From CAYLJO01 sp964383905 (GTDB taxonomy: Bacteria; Acidobacteriota; Blastocatellia; Pyrinomonadales; Pyrinomonadaceae): a stretch of DNA of 9,825 nucleotides. Made by a program: the position numbers and the translations under genes. The notes under the pieces were generated by a model, which was given only the letters and a program-made list of their open reading frames with translations, made no database searches and was not told the origin of the DNA. Location of the stretch: the NCBI GenBank assembly GCA_964383905.1, contig CAYLJO010000228.1, forward strand, positions 1 through 9,825, given 5' to 3'. Of the stretch, positions 1-6,521 are shown piece after piece; position 1 is the first letter of the stretch; the number at the start of each line of letters is the position of its first letter.

Positions 1-77
1 AAGCAATTTTGGAAAGAGGGCGTCAAAAACCTCCCCTGAAGGAAACTTTAAACTTTGATACCGGTGAAGTAAGCGTT

Positions 78-1343
78 TTAGGCGATGCAGAGCACTTCTT
101 TGAGGCATGTCGTATAACGTGGTGAACGCCGTAGGGATCTCGTCTTCCACCGCCCCTCCGGCTGCGCGACACCGAAGCGCACCGTATCACGCCCGTGCCG
201 GGCGTTGATCTCGTCTATCGCTCGCATCAATTGGCGCGAGCGCTCGAAATCCTCATCGCCAAACAGACGAATCGAGAGCTGATCCGCCGGCACCAGTGAT
301 TGCAGCATCACACCCGCACGCTTGTAACTGTATCCTTCGCGGAAGATCTGCTCCACCCCGCGGAGCGCCCACTCAAGCAGCTCGTTGGTCGCATCCGTCG
401 GGGAAGCCAGCTCATACGTCACCGCATTGCTGTACTGCGGCTCATCGCTGAACCGGTTCGTGTTGATGAAGACGGTCACCACCCTGGCCGCAAGCTTGCC
501 GCGCCGGAGTCTCTCTGCCGCCCTCATCATATAGACGGCGACGGCTTCGCGCATCTCTGTGAGTGAGTCAACCACTACACCGAACGATCGGGAGCAGGTG
601 ATCGACTTCTTCTGCGGCGGGCACTCTTCCAGCGGCAGGCAGCTCACACCGCGCAACTCTTCCACGATGCGCGCCCCCACCACCGTCATCCGCTTCCTGA
701 TCCAGCGGCGATCCGCGTCCCTGAGTCTGCGGGCGGTGTTGATGCCGGCCGCTGTGAGGAGCTTCGAATAGGCCGGGCCTACTCCCCAGACATCCTCAAC
801 CGATGTTTCTTCGAGGACCTGCGTTTGCTCTGACGGCGATGTCAGGTCCAGTACCCCCTGAGCTTCCGGAGTCTCCTTGGTGAAGCGGTGCGCGATTTTC
901 GCCAGCGTTTTAGTTTGTGAGATCCCCAGAGAGCAGGGAAGGCCGGTCCACTGATAGACTTTTGACCTGATCTCTAAACCATAATCCCGGAGCGACTGAC
1001 GGGGCCGAGCCTCCAGGCCAAGAAAAGCTTCATCGACTGAGTAGACCTCGACTTCGGGCGTAAACTCGTGGAGGGCTTCCATCACCCGCTGGCTCATATC
1101 ACCGTATAGAGAGTAGTTCGAGGAGTAGACCGCCACGTGATAGGCATCCACCTGCTGCTGTGTCCTGAACAGCGGCGTGCCCATCTTGATTCCTAATGCT
1201 TTCGCTTCATTGGATCTGGCGATAATGCAGCCGTCATTGTTGGAGAGGACAATCACCGGCCGGCCGACGAGCCTGGGATCAAAGACGCGCTCGCACGAGA
1301 CGTAGAAGTTATTGCAATCAATTAAAGCAATGGCAGATGACAT
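78..1343 (-). CDS. umuC: UmuC, catalytic subunit of error-prone DNA polymerase V (Y family)
   Basis: This 421-aa protein matches E. coli UmuC (422 aa) almost end to end. It copies damaged DNA with low fidelity, working with processed UmuD and RecA. Seen: the N-terminal metal-binding Asp9 with the steric-gate Tyr14 (DCNNFY), the SNNDGCIIARSNEAKALG finger/palm block (residues 34-51), the catalytic pair Asp104-Glu105 in YSVDEAF, a helix-hairpin-helix-like VEDVWGVGP (182-190), the little-finger domain from about 245 (CSRSFG), and the typical C-terminal SPRYTT (407-412). QLSIRLF (355-361) fits a beta-clamp binding motif. The ATG follows a GGGGAG Shine-Dalgarno sequence and lies 19 bp after the umuD stop, so the two genes should be co-transcribed. 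All catalytic residues are present and the gene looks intact. Confidence 0.97.
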   Translation of the reverse strand: MSSAIALIDCNNFYVSCERVFDPRLVGRPVIVLSNNDGCIIARSNEAKALGIKMGTPLFRTQQQVDAYHVAVYSSNYSLYGDMSQRVMEALHEFTPEVEVYSVDEAFLGLEARPRQSLRDYGLEIRSKVYQWTGLPCSLGISQTKTLAKIAHRFTKETPEAQGVLDLTSPSEQTQVLEETSVEDVWGVGPAYSKLLTAAGINTARRLRDADRRWIRKRMTVVGARIVEELRGVSCLPLEECPPQKKSITCSRSFGVVVDSLTEMREAVAVYMMRAAERLRRGKLAARVVTVFINTNRFSDEPQYSNAVTYELASPTDATNELLEWALRGVEQIFREGYSYKRAGVMLQSLVPADQLSIRLFGDEDFERSRQLMRAIDEINARHGRDTVRFGVAQPEGRWKTRSLRRSPRYTTCLKEVLCIA

Positions 1344-1362
1344 GCCACCCTCTCCCCAGTGG

Positions 1363-1797
1363 TCAGTGAGGCTGAATCGAGTACATCACCCTCCCCCACA
1401 CCTCGAAATCCATCTCCTCTTTGATCTCGATGGGCTCATACTGCTCATTCTCAGGCATTAACCAGACTTGACCCTCTCTCTCGATGCACAGCCGCTTGAC
1501 GCACAGCTCGTCATTAATGCGCGCCACGACGATATCCCCCTCCTTGGCTTCGACGGCGCGGTCCACCACCAGGAGAGAGCCGGGATGAATACCCGCATTG
1601 ATCATCGAATCGCCGGAGACCCTGATGTAGAAGGTGGAGAACGGGTGCCTGATCAGTTCGCGGTTAAGATCGATGCGGCCCTCGATATAGTCTTCGGCCG
1701 GCGAGGGGAAACCGGCCGGGATGCGCCAGGTCAGAAGCGGTCGTGACCAGCGGGTCGAGCGATCCGGGAGATAGAGTCCTGAGACTGATCCGTCCAT
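1363..1797 (-). CDS. umuD: UmuD, self-cleaving accessory subunit of polymerase V (S24/LexA-type peptidase)
   Basis: This 144-aa protein (E. coli UmuD has 139) is the SOS-regulated partner of UmuC. RecA filaments trigger its self-cleavage to UmuD', which activates Pol V. Numbered from the chosen start, the cleavage site is Ala28-Gly29 in IPAGFPSPAEDY, the nucleophile is Ser64 in SGDSM, and the general base is Lys101 in LCVKRL, matching E. coli Cys24-Gly25, Ser60 and Lys97. Ala in place of Cys at the cleavage site is common in the family. A longer reading from GTG at 1848 gives 161 aa. I prefer ATG at 1797 because GGAGGAG (1807-1813) sits 9 nt upstream and the length then fits the family. It is the first gene of the umuDC operon. 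Confidence 0.95.
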   Translation of the reverse strand: MDGSVSGLYLPDRSTRWSRPLLTWRIPAGFPSPAEDYIEGRIDLNRELIRHPFSTFYIRVSGDSMINAGIHPGSLLVVDRAVEAKEGDIVVARINDELCVKRLCIEREGQVWLMPENEQYEPIEIKEEMDFEVWGRVMYSIQPH

Positions 1798-1806
1798 CGA
1801 AAAGCT

Positions 1807-1813
1807 CTCCTCC
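1807..1813 (-). promoter_or_regulatory. Ribosome binding site that sets the umuD start
   Basis: GGAGGAG on the minus strand lies 9 nt before the ATG at 1797. It lies inside the longer GTG-initiated frame, which has no comparable site before its own start at 1848. It therefore favours the 144-aa form of UmuD. Confidence 0.7.
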
Positions 1814-1837
1814 TCGTTTGGTGTCAGAGATGAAACA

Positions 1838-1848
1838 GTGTATAACAC
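1838..1848. promoter_or_regulatory. Candidate shared SOS operator between umuDC and the SRAP gene
   Basis: GTGT-ATA-ACAC is a small perfect dyad in the 98-bp gap between two divergent SOS-type units. It overlaps TATACA (1839-1844, minus strand), a possible -10 for umuDC. It also covers the place where the -35 of the SRAP promoter would lie. It is not the E. coli CTGT-N8-ACAG LexA box; two ACAG copies are present (1835-1838 and 1849-1852) but in direct orientation. The regulatory role is inferred from position and symmetry only. Confidence 0.3.
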
Positions 1849-1866
1849 ACAGGACGGGTTTTAGGC

Positions 1867-1872
1867 TATACT
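1867..1872 (+). promoter_or_regulatory. Candidate -10 element of the SRAP gene
   Basis: TATACT lies 23 nt before the SRAP ATG and would give a very short leader of roughly 17 nt that still includes the GGGAG ribosome site (1883-1887). No good -35 is visible at 16-18 bp upstream, so the promoter would be weak or need an activator. Confidence 0.35.
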
Positions 1873-1895
1873 TTTCTTTGAAGGGAGATTGAAAT

Positions 1896-2573
1896 ATGTG
1901 CGGACGATTCGCGAGCAGTACGCCACCAGAAAGACTGGCCGAAGAGTTTGAGGTTGAGGAGGTGCCTGAGATGGAGGCGCGTTACAACATCGCGCCCACC
2001 CAGGATGTCCTGACGGTGCGCCGGAAGCCGGACGGGCGTGAGGCGCGGATACTGAAGTGGGGGTTGATCCCGTCGTGGGCGAAGGACCCCTCGATGGGTG
2101 CGAGGCTCATCAACGCGCGCAGCGAGACGGTGACGGAGAAGCCTGCCTTCCGCAGCGCCTTCAAGAAGAGGCGCTGCCTGATCCCGGCCGACGGTTTCTA
2201 CGAGTGGCAGGTCACGAGCGGTCCGAAGCAGCCGTTCTTTATTCACATGCGAGACAGGCATCCCTTCGGCTTCGCCGGGTTGTGGGAGAGGTGGGAAGGT
2301 GAGGACGGGCGGGTGGTCGAGTCGTGCACGATTCTGACGACAGAAGCCAATGAATTGATGGGTCCGATCCATGACCGGATGCCGGTCATCCTGCATCCTG
2401 ATGAATACGAGCTGTGGCTGGATGAAGACGTGCGGAAGCAGGATCTCCGCCTCGAGCTGTTAAAGCCTTACGCGGCGTCGGAGATGGCTGCTTACCCGGT
2501 GAGCTTGATGGTCAACAGCCCACGGCATGAAGGTGTTGAACTGGTGCAGCCATTGAAAGTAAACTCAGCCTGA
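1896..2573 (+). CDS. yedK: SRAP-family protein (YedK/HMCES type), abasic-site DNA-protein crosslinker
   Basis: This 225-aa protein belongs to the SOS response-associated peptidase family (E. coli YedK 222 aa, human HMCES). Family members form a thiazolidine crosslink between Cys2 and an abasic site in single-stranded DNA, shielding the lesion at stalled forks. Seen: MCGRF at the N-terminus with Cys2, which becomes residue 1 after Met removal; RYNIAPTQ (30-36); WGLIPSWAKD (55-64); Asn73 in INARSET; Glu103 in FYEW; and His159 in IHDRMPV. These match YedK Cys2, Asn75, Glu105 and His160. The ATG has GGGAG 8 nt upstream. The gene is divergent from umuDC, a pairing that fits joint induction by DNA damage. 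It looks intact and functional. Confidence 0.96.
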   Translation: MCGRFASSTPPERLAEEFEVEEVPEMEARYNIAPTQDVLTVRRKPDGREARILKWGLIPSWAKDPSMGARLINARSETVTEKPAFRSAFKKRRCLIPADGFYEWQVTSGPKQPFFIHMRDRHPFGFAGLWERWEGEDGRVVESCTILTTEANELMGPIHDRMPVILHPDEYELWLDEDVRKQDLRLELLKPYAASEMAAYPVSLMVNSPRHEGVELVQPLKVNSA

Positions 2574-2634
2574 CGCGAGCTGATCATCGTTCGTCGCTTT
2601 AAGTAATGGCTGAACAATATGCCAGGAAATCGTT

Positions 2635-3780
2635 ATGCCATTCAACAACTACAAGCCTGTTGATGTCTCCCGCAGCCAACAGGCAGTATACTCTGCGTGG
2701 AATCGGCGCGCGTTTCTGGGAAGCATGTTTGCCGCCTCGGGCATCCCCCTTTCATCATCAAGGATGCGCTCCTGGGTCGATCATCAGATCAGCAAATCTA
2801 TGACTGAACAAAGTGAAAAATTGCCCGCCGCCGCCGGCATGGCGACGGCCGCTCAAAACCTTCTCGGCGCGCTTAACTCCTCCCAACGTGACAAAATACT
2901 GTTCGCCCTCGAAGACGAGCGACGTCAGGACTGGCATTACACCCCACGGCCACGAATCGGCCTCCCGCTCAAAGAACTCGATGCGAGGCAACAGCAACAG
3001 GCGCAGCTTTTATTGAGCGCAGGTCTCAGCCGGCATGGGCATCAAAAGGCTCGCACCATCATCAGCCTGGAGCCGATTCTGCGTGAGATCGAGCAGGGAC
3101 AAGGCCCGGTCCGTGACCCCGGGCTCTACTTCTTCACCATCTTCGGACAGCCTCAGGGACAAAGGGCCTGGGGCTGGCGCGTGGAAGGGCATCATCTGTC
3201 GCTCAATTACACCCTCAGCGGAGAGGGACACATCGCCTCGACCCCCTCCTTCTTCGGCGCCAATCCGGCGGAGGTGCGGCATGGCGAGCATCAGGGCCTG
3301 AGGACACTCGCGGTTGAGGAAGACATGGGAAGGCTGTTGCTCAAGTCCCTGGACGATGCGCAACGCCGATTGGCAGTCGTCAGCGCCAGTGCGCCGCGGG
3401 ATATATTATCCGGGAACGCGCGCCGGGCAGATCCTTTGGAGCCGGTCGGCATTCAAGTGGGCAAGATGAGTGAGCAGCAGACAAAGATTCTGGTGGATCT
3501 GCTGCAGGCTTATGTGGCCAGTATGCCGGAGGATATTGCCCTGGCAAGAATGACGAGGCTGCGTGCGGCGGGTCTGAGAAGCATCTCATTCGCGTGGGCC
3601 GGGGGTGGCGAGCGTGGCGAGCCGCACTACTATCGGGTCCAGGGGCCGACGTTTTTAATCGAGTACGACAACACGCAGAACAAGGCGAATCATATCCACA
3701 CGGTGTGGCGAGATTTCGAGGATGATTTCGGTCGCGACTTACTCGCCGAACATTACAAGAGCGGACACCGGAAGCCATAG
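2635..3780 (+). CDS. DUF3500 protein with twin-arginine-like N-terminus
   Basis: This 381-aa protein matches the DUF3500 family, whose function I do not know. Family-like blocks are LYFFTIFGQP (164-173), WGWRVEGHHLSLNYTL (179-194) and TPSFFGANPAEVR (203-215). Near the C-terminus are HYYRVQGPTFLIEYDN (331-346), ANHIHTVWRDFEDDFG (351-366) and LLAEHY (369-374). His186-His187 and His353/His355 could bind a metal, but that is inference. Residues 24-36 (RRAFLGSMFAASG) resemble a Tat signal: two arginines, then a short moderately hydrophobic run, which suggests export of a folded protein. The 23 residues before it make a long n-region. The ATG at 2635 has AGGA 7 nt upstream. It lies 61 bp after the SRAP stop on the same strand, but no functional link is evident. 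Confidence 0.85.
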   Translation: MPFNNYKPVDVSRSQQAVYSAWNRRAFLGSMFAASGIPLSSSRMRSWVDHQISKSMTEQSEKLPAAAGMATAAQNLLGALNSSQRDKILFALEDERRQDWHYTPRPRIGLPLKELDARQQQQAQLLLSAGLSRHGHQKARTIISLEPILREIEQGQGPVRDPGLYFFTIFGQPQGQRAWGWRVEGHHLSLNYTLSGEGHIASTPSFFGANPAEVRHGEHQGLRTLAVEEDMGRLLLKSLDDAQRRLAVVSASAPRDILSGNARRADPLEPVGIQVGKMSEQQTKILVDLLQAYVASMPEDIALARMTRLRAAGLRSISFAWAGGGERGEPHYYRVQGPTFLIEYDNTQNKANHIHTVWRDFEDDFGRDLLAEHYKSGHRKP

Positions 3781-4264
3781 CTATCCAAGTTATAAAGCAG
3801 GTTCTGGTTGTGCGATCACCAATAACCTGGGGGCCACAGCTCGCCCTTTAGTTTCCTTTCGTTCAAGACGTGGGCGATCTGCAAGTGATGAGCTTTGAAG
3901 TGCGGAACGGCCGGCGATCCTACGATAGTTGCGCCTTCGATCCGCCGGATCGTGCCGTCGAGGGAATAGCAATCTCGTGTTCGTTCATCTGTATCATGGT
4001 AATTGTCGCCCTATCCCAATTCACACGTGAATTCAAGGCTCATTCCCTCCCATCGCTCTATTCTTGAAAGACAAATTAAACGCCCGCCACAGGCCACATT
4101 GCGCGCCTCCTGGGGGGGAGGTCGCCGAAGCAGGCTGGGCGGCGGCTGTCGCGTTAGAGTCCTGCAATCTTCATCAATATGTTCCTTTGTCGCAGTTTGG
4201 TGCCCGCTGGAATTTCCGAGGTGATTAGTCATTTATATCGGGTGTGGCCTTCAAGGATTATCTT
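3781..4264. other. Gene-poor gap between the DUF3500 gene and the 86-aa gene
   Basis: No convincing gene is visible in these 484 bp. It holds an AATTCAC/GTGAATT inverted repeat (4018-4033) and a CCTCC/GGAGG hairpin without a U-tract (4106-4121). It also has a minus-strand open stretch of 64 codons without a start codon (4010 down to 3816), preceded in the same frame by a TAG at 4011-4013. No intrinsic terminator is obvious after the DUF3500 gene. Confidence 0.5.
4018..4033. repeat. Inverted repeat, 7-bp arms (possible operator)
   Basis: AATTCAC and GTGAATT are perfect 7-bp arms separated by AC. A short, closely spaced AT-rich dyad in a gene-free stretch suits a dimeric repressor site. No promoter elements can be paired with it and the next gene starts over 230 bp away, so the role is unknown. 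Confidence 0.35.
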
Positions 4265-4525
4265 ATGCCCGACTACTGGCCCGATCTGGTCTACCCGGAC
4301 GACGAGTGGCCTGACGAGATCCAGTGGCGCGAGCCGCCCGCCAACCTCCTCCTCTTCAAGCTGACCCTCTACGCCGACATCAGGCTCGGGCACGGCGACC
4401 TGATCGGCATCAACCACCGCCAGTTCCGCATCTACCGCGTCCGCTTCGAGACGCCGGGGATGGGTTACCGGCTGCTGCTCCTGGAACTGTACGACCCCCG
4501 CGCCACGCGCCGATCTCCCCACTGA
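4265..4525 (+). CDS. Hypothetical protein, 86 aa
   Basis: I do not recognise this protein. The frame has strongly G/C-biased third positions, which supports coding. The N-terminus is acidic and aromatic (MPDYWPDLVYPDDEWPDEI, residues 1-19). A central stretch alternates hydrophobic and polar residues (LLLFKLTLYADIRLGHGDL, then QFRIYRVRF), and LLLLELYDP lies near the C-terminus, so it is probably a small beta-rich domain. It has no signal peptide or membrane helix. The start is ATG at 4265, with AAGGA (4253-4257) 7 nt upstream; a GTG at 4244 in frame would add 7 residues but has no ribosome site. It could be a small phage structural or adaptor-like protein given the fibre-like gene downstream, but that rests on context alone. 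Confidence 0.55.
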   Translation: MPDYWPDLVYPDDEWPDEIQWREPPANLLLFKLTLYADIRLGHGDLIGINHRQFRIYRVRFETPGMGYRLLLLELYDPRATRRSPH

Positions 4526-4661
4526 TGAGGCCCCGGAAGCCATCCTTTCGCACCCTGCCATACCCCCAGGCCCGCGGTGAGTGGGCGGGTGACGTCCCCC
4601 CATGGGGCGGCTCGCCTGATGGCGGCCTCCGTGGTCTCAACGCCGGACAATCAGCGGCCGA

Positions 4662-4690
4662 TTGACAAGCACGCGGGATAGGGATAGAGT
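4662..4690 (+). promoter_or_regulatory. Sigma70-like promoter
   Basis: A perfect -35 TTGACA (4662-4667) and TAGAGT (4685-4690, four of six consensus positions) are separated by 17 bp. Transcription would start near 4697. It would run through the two-hairpin element and, if not stopped there, into the beta-helix gene about 230 nt further on. Confidence 0.55.
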
Positions 4691-4696
4691 GCACAG

Positions 4697-4781
4697 CCAT
4701 CTTCGCGAGTTCCCCCAGAGGGAGTAAGCGAGATTAGAAGGCCGCCTGAGTTGCGAGGGCTTGGGCGGCCTTTGCCGTTTT
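4697..4781 (+). ncRNA. Candidate small structured RNA or attenuating leader
   Basis: Between the promoter's predicted start and the terminator-like stem is a transcript of about 85 nt with almost continuous potential structure. Stem 1 pairs TTCGC (4702-4706) with GCGAG (4728-4732) and TTCCC (4710-4714) with GGGAG (4720-4724). The two helices are separated by a symmetric GAG/TAA internal loop and closed by CCAGA. Stem 2 is the 13-bp hairpin at 4738-4772, and the linker between the stems is only 5 nt. I cannot assign it to a known RNA family. It could be a small RNA or a leader that controls readthrough into the downstream gene. Confidence 0.3.
4738..4781 (+). terminator. Terminator-like hairpin
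   Basis: AAGGCCGCC (4738-4746) pairs perfectly with GGCGGCCTT (4764-4772). TGAG with CTTG extends the stem to 13 pairs, including two wobbles, around a 9-nt loop. The stem is followed by TTTGCCGTTTT, an interrupted U-rich tail. This suits a Rho-independent terminator or attenuator acting on the promoter 50 bp upstream. Confidence 0.5.
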
Positions 4782-4926
4782 CATCATTAGCGCCAGGGAA
4801 GAGGTAAGTCCTGAGCGGTGAGGATGTTATTGTGAAAACGCACGACCTGTGGAAAAGATTGATCCGGCTGAGGGCCGTTCGATTCAAAGTTCGGCGCTAT
4901 GGTCAAGCTCAGAAGGAGAAGTATGC

Positions 4927-6222
4927 ATGCGGGAAGAGAGAGAACTCGAGGCGCGGGAGTTCATCGAGAATAGACTCAGAGAATACTGGGAGGAGCGGGG
5001 TCAGGCTTACCTCGAAAATCGAGATGGCGATCGGGGATTCCTGGAAGGCCATGTAATTCATAGCCTGCATCTCCCCGAGAACCGGGTCGGTCTTCCGGAC
5101 AACGTCCTCCAGGCCTACGACTACTATCACAAGCATTTGTTCAAACTCAGCAATTGTCGAGACTCTGCCATCCGGGACTTGCAGATTCAGGGCAACTCTT
5201 CCGGCGCTCCGTCGTGCGGCATCAACAGCCGTGTCGAGTCGCCGCGCACGGTCGCATCCTTAATGCTGGAATTCTCAAATTTGATTATTGGCTCGACAAG
5301 TCTGAACAGCATCACGGATGGCATCCGCATCGATGCGGATGTGGCGGGCGGCTTTGACCAAAATAATGAGCAGCACCTGATCAGTAATGTGGCTATCCAG
5401 AACAACGTCAATGCGGGCGTGCTGATCAACAACTCGAATGCCAACTGGACGAAGATCATTAACACCAACCTCGGAGGGGGGTTGTATGGCGTTCAGGTTG
5501 GAACCAACGGAGGAAATTTCAACATCAGCCACTGCACGTCAGGGGCAACGAGTGCCGACTTCTATGTCCAGGGTCCGACGCGCCGCCCCATCACCATCAG
5601 CCAGATGCACATGGAGAACAGTGCCAGGTTTCTTGTGACGAGCGCGACATCAGGCATACAGGTGTTGTGTAATTAGGTGGATAAGCAGAGTGCTATGGCG
5701 AATGCGGTGAACATAGATTTCCAGTCGGTGTGGGGCGAACTGACCTTCATTAACTGCGAATTCCCCGGCAGCCAGCCCGGCATCACAGTCAACGTCCCGG
5801 ACTCTGGCACGGTGGTGCATGTGATCGGCAGTCGTTTTGCCCAGTACGGAGCGGGTACGATCAACGCACGAATTTACAATCTTGGCAGCGGCGGCTTTCC
5901 GAAGAGTGGGCCGCAGGAGCTGCCCACGAAAACGGTCACCGGCCCCACCACCTACAACCACAGCCAGAACGATCATATCCTCTTCGTTGATACCACCGGC
6001 GGGGCGGCCACGATCAACCTGCAGCCGGCGTGGCTCGGCGTGCCCTTGATCGTTAAGCGAAAGTCGTCGGACACTAACACCCTACAGTTGGTAGCTAATG
6101 GCGGCGACAATATCGACGGGTCTTCTCCGTATACGATGCCGACATGGTCTGCCGGGACCGGCTTTCCCTTCCTGAGCCTGGTTGGCGATGGTGCTGGTGT
6201 GTGGAGAATTATCGGTAAGTAG
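4927..6222 (+). pseudogene. Right-handed beta-helix protein interrupted by an in-frame TAG at 5674-5676
   Basis: One reading frame of 432 codons spans this interval, broken only by a TAG after codon 249. The first half (249 aa) has a charged helical N-terminus (about 1-70), then beta-helix rungs rich in Asn, Ile, Val and Gly (CRDSAIRDLQIQGN 77-90, EQHLISNVAIQNNVNAGV 148-165). The second half (4-bp-free continuation from 5677) carries further rungs (WGELTFINCEF) and a C-terminal domain (TYNHSQNDHILFVDTTGGA ... GVWRIIGK). That domain resembles the caps of phage tail fibres and bacterial surface proteins. Both halves look like one pectate-lyase-like fold for binding or cutting polysaccharide. 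The start is ATG 4927, with AAGGAG 8 nt upstream. No signal peptide is visible, which fits a phage-type or non-classically exported protein. It could be a pseudogene, two translationally coupled pieces (a GTG abuts the stop), or a readthrough product. Confidence 0.65.
5674..5676 (+). other. In-frame amber codon inside the beta-helix frame
   Basis: The codons around it read TGT AAT TAG GTG GAT. Protein-like sequence of the same fold continues in the same frame on both sides, so this is a point interruption rather than a gene boundary. A GTG follows directly and an ATG lies at 5695, but neither has a strong ribosome site. The second half itself ends in TAG (6220-6222), as do the DUF3500 and GH3 genes, so general recoding of TAG is unlikely. 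Confidence 0.75.
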
Positions 6223-6236
6223 CAGGAGATTTATTT

Positions 6237-6521
6237 GTGCTTCGCGAGAAATGTATTGGCGGCAAGCCAACCTTGCTCGCCCACAGTAACAGCAGGCAGC
6301 TACAAAGCAAGTTTTGGAACATCGCACCGAACATCATTGAAGCCGATGATCCGATACCGTTCAAGAGGCCCGCGAAGTTGACGATGAATATCGCCATGCC
6401 GCCCCGCCAGGGACATCAACGTCAGACGCCAAACCGTCTCAGAGTGGGTCAACCATCACCCTTCATTCCAGTCGGCTCTGCGTCAGCGCCAGACCGAGCT
6501 GCTGCGCGAGAGCAGTGGTAA
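6237..6521 (+). CDS. Possible small ORF, perhaps the front of a frameshifted gene
   Basis: This GTG-initiated 94-codon frame begins 14 bp after the beta-helix stop. It has a good AGGAG (6224-6228) 8 nt upstream, so the initiation site looks real and operon-like. I recognise nothing in the protein. Its last third (after about codon 60) overlaps, in another frame, sequence that clearly reads as a helix-turn-helix protein, so the C-terminal part is probably not genuine. The simplest view is that translation of an older gene began here and a frameshift between about 6340 and 6420 now diverts it. Chance openness is the alternative. Confidence 0.3.
   Translation: MLREKCIGGKPTLLAHSNSRQLQSKFWNIAPNIIEADDPIPFKRPAKLTMNIAMPPRQGHQRQTPNRLRVGQPSPFIPVGSASAPDRAAAREQW

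Larger units (their letters stand above)
4526..4926. other. Leader region with promoter and two-hairpin element
   Basis: This gap of about 400 bp holds no convincing protein gene. A sigma70-like promoter lies at 4662-4690, and two stem-loops follow at 4702-4732 and 4738-4772. The beta-helix gene then begins at 4927 with its own ribosome site. Upstream of the promoter (4526-4660) I see only GC-rich sequence. In-frame starts such as TTG/ATG before 4927 lack ribosome sites. Confidence 0.5.

Noticed and set aside
1..77. A gene or terminator at the left edge
   Set aside because: No open frame, hairpin with U-tract or promoter can be supported in these 77 bp beyond the umuC stop.
1835..1852. E. 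coli-type LexA box upstream of umuD
   Set aside because: The two ACAG copies are in direct rather than inverted orientation, so CTGT-N8-ACAG is not formed.
1866..2396. Minus-strand 176-codon frame opposite the SRAP gene
   Set aside because: It is antisense to a strongly conserved protein, is Arg/Pro/His-rich as GC-rich shadows are, and matches no family.
4106..4121. CCTCC/GGAGG hairpin as a terminator
   Set aside because: The stem is only 5 bp, it has no T-run on either side, and it is more than 300 bp from the nearest upstream stop codon.
4868..4898. GTTCGATTC at 4878-4886, like a tRNA T-loop
   Set aside because: The flanking bases do not form a T-stem and no acceptor, D or anticodon arms can be drawn around it.
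4849..4926. Earlier start for the beta-helix protein, adding 26 residues
   Set aside because: No ribosome site precedes it and the added residues look non-coding; AAGGAG lies 8 nt before the ATG at 4927.
5674..5676. Recoded TAG (phage-type alternative code)
   Set aside because: The same frame ends in TAG at 6220-6222, and the DUF3500 and GH3 genes also use TAG to stop, so TAG is a normal stop in this DNA.
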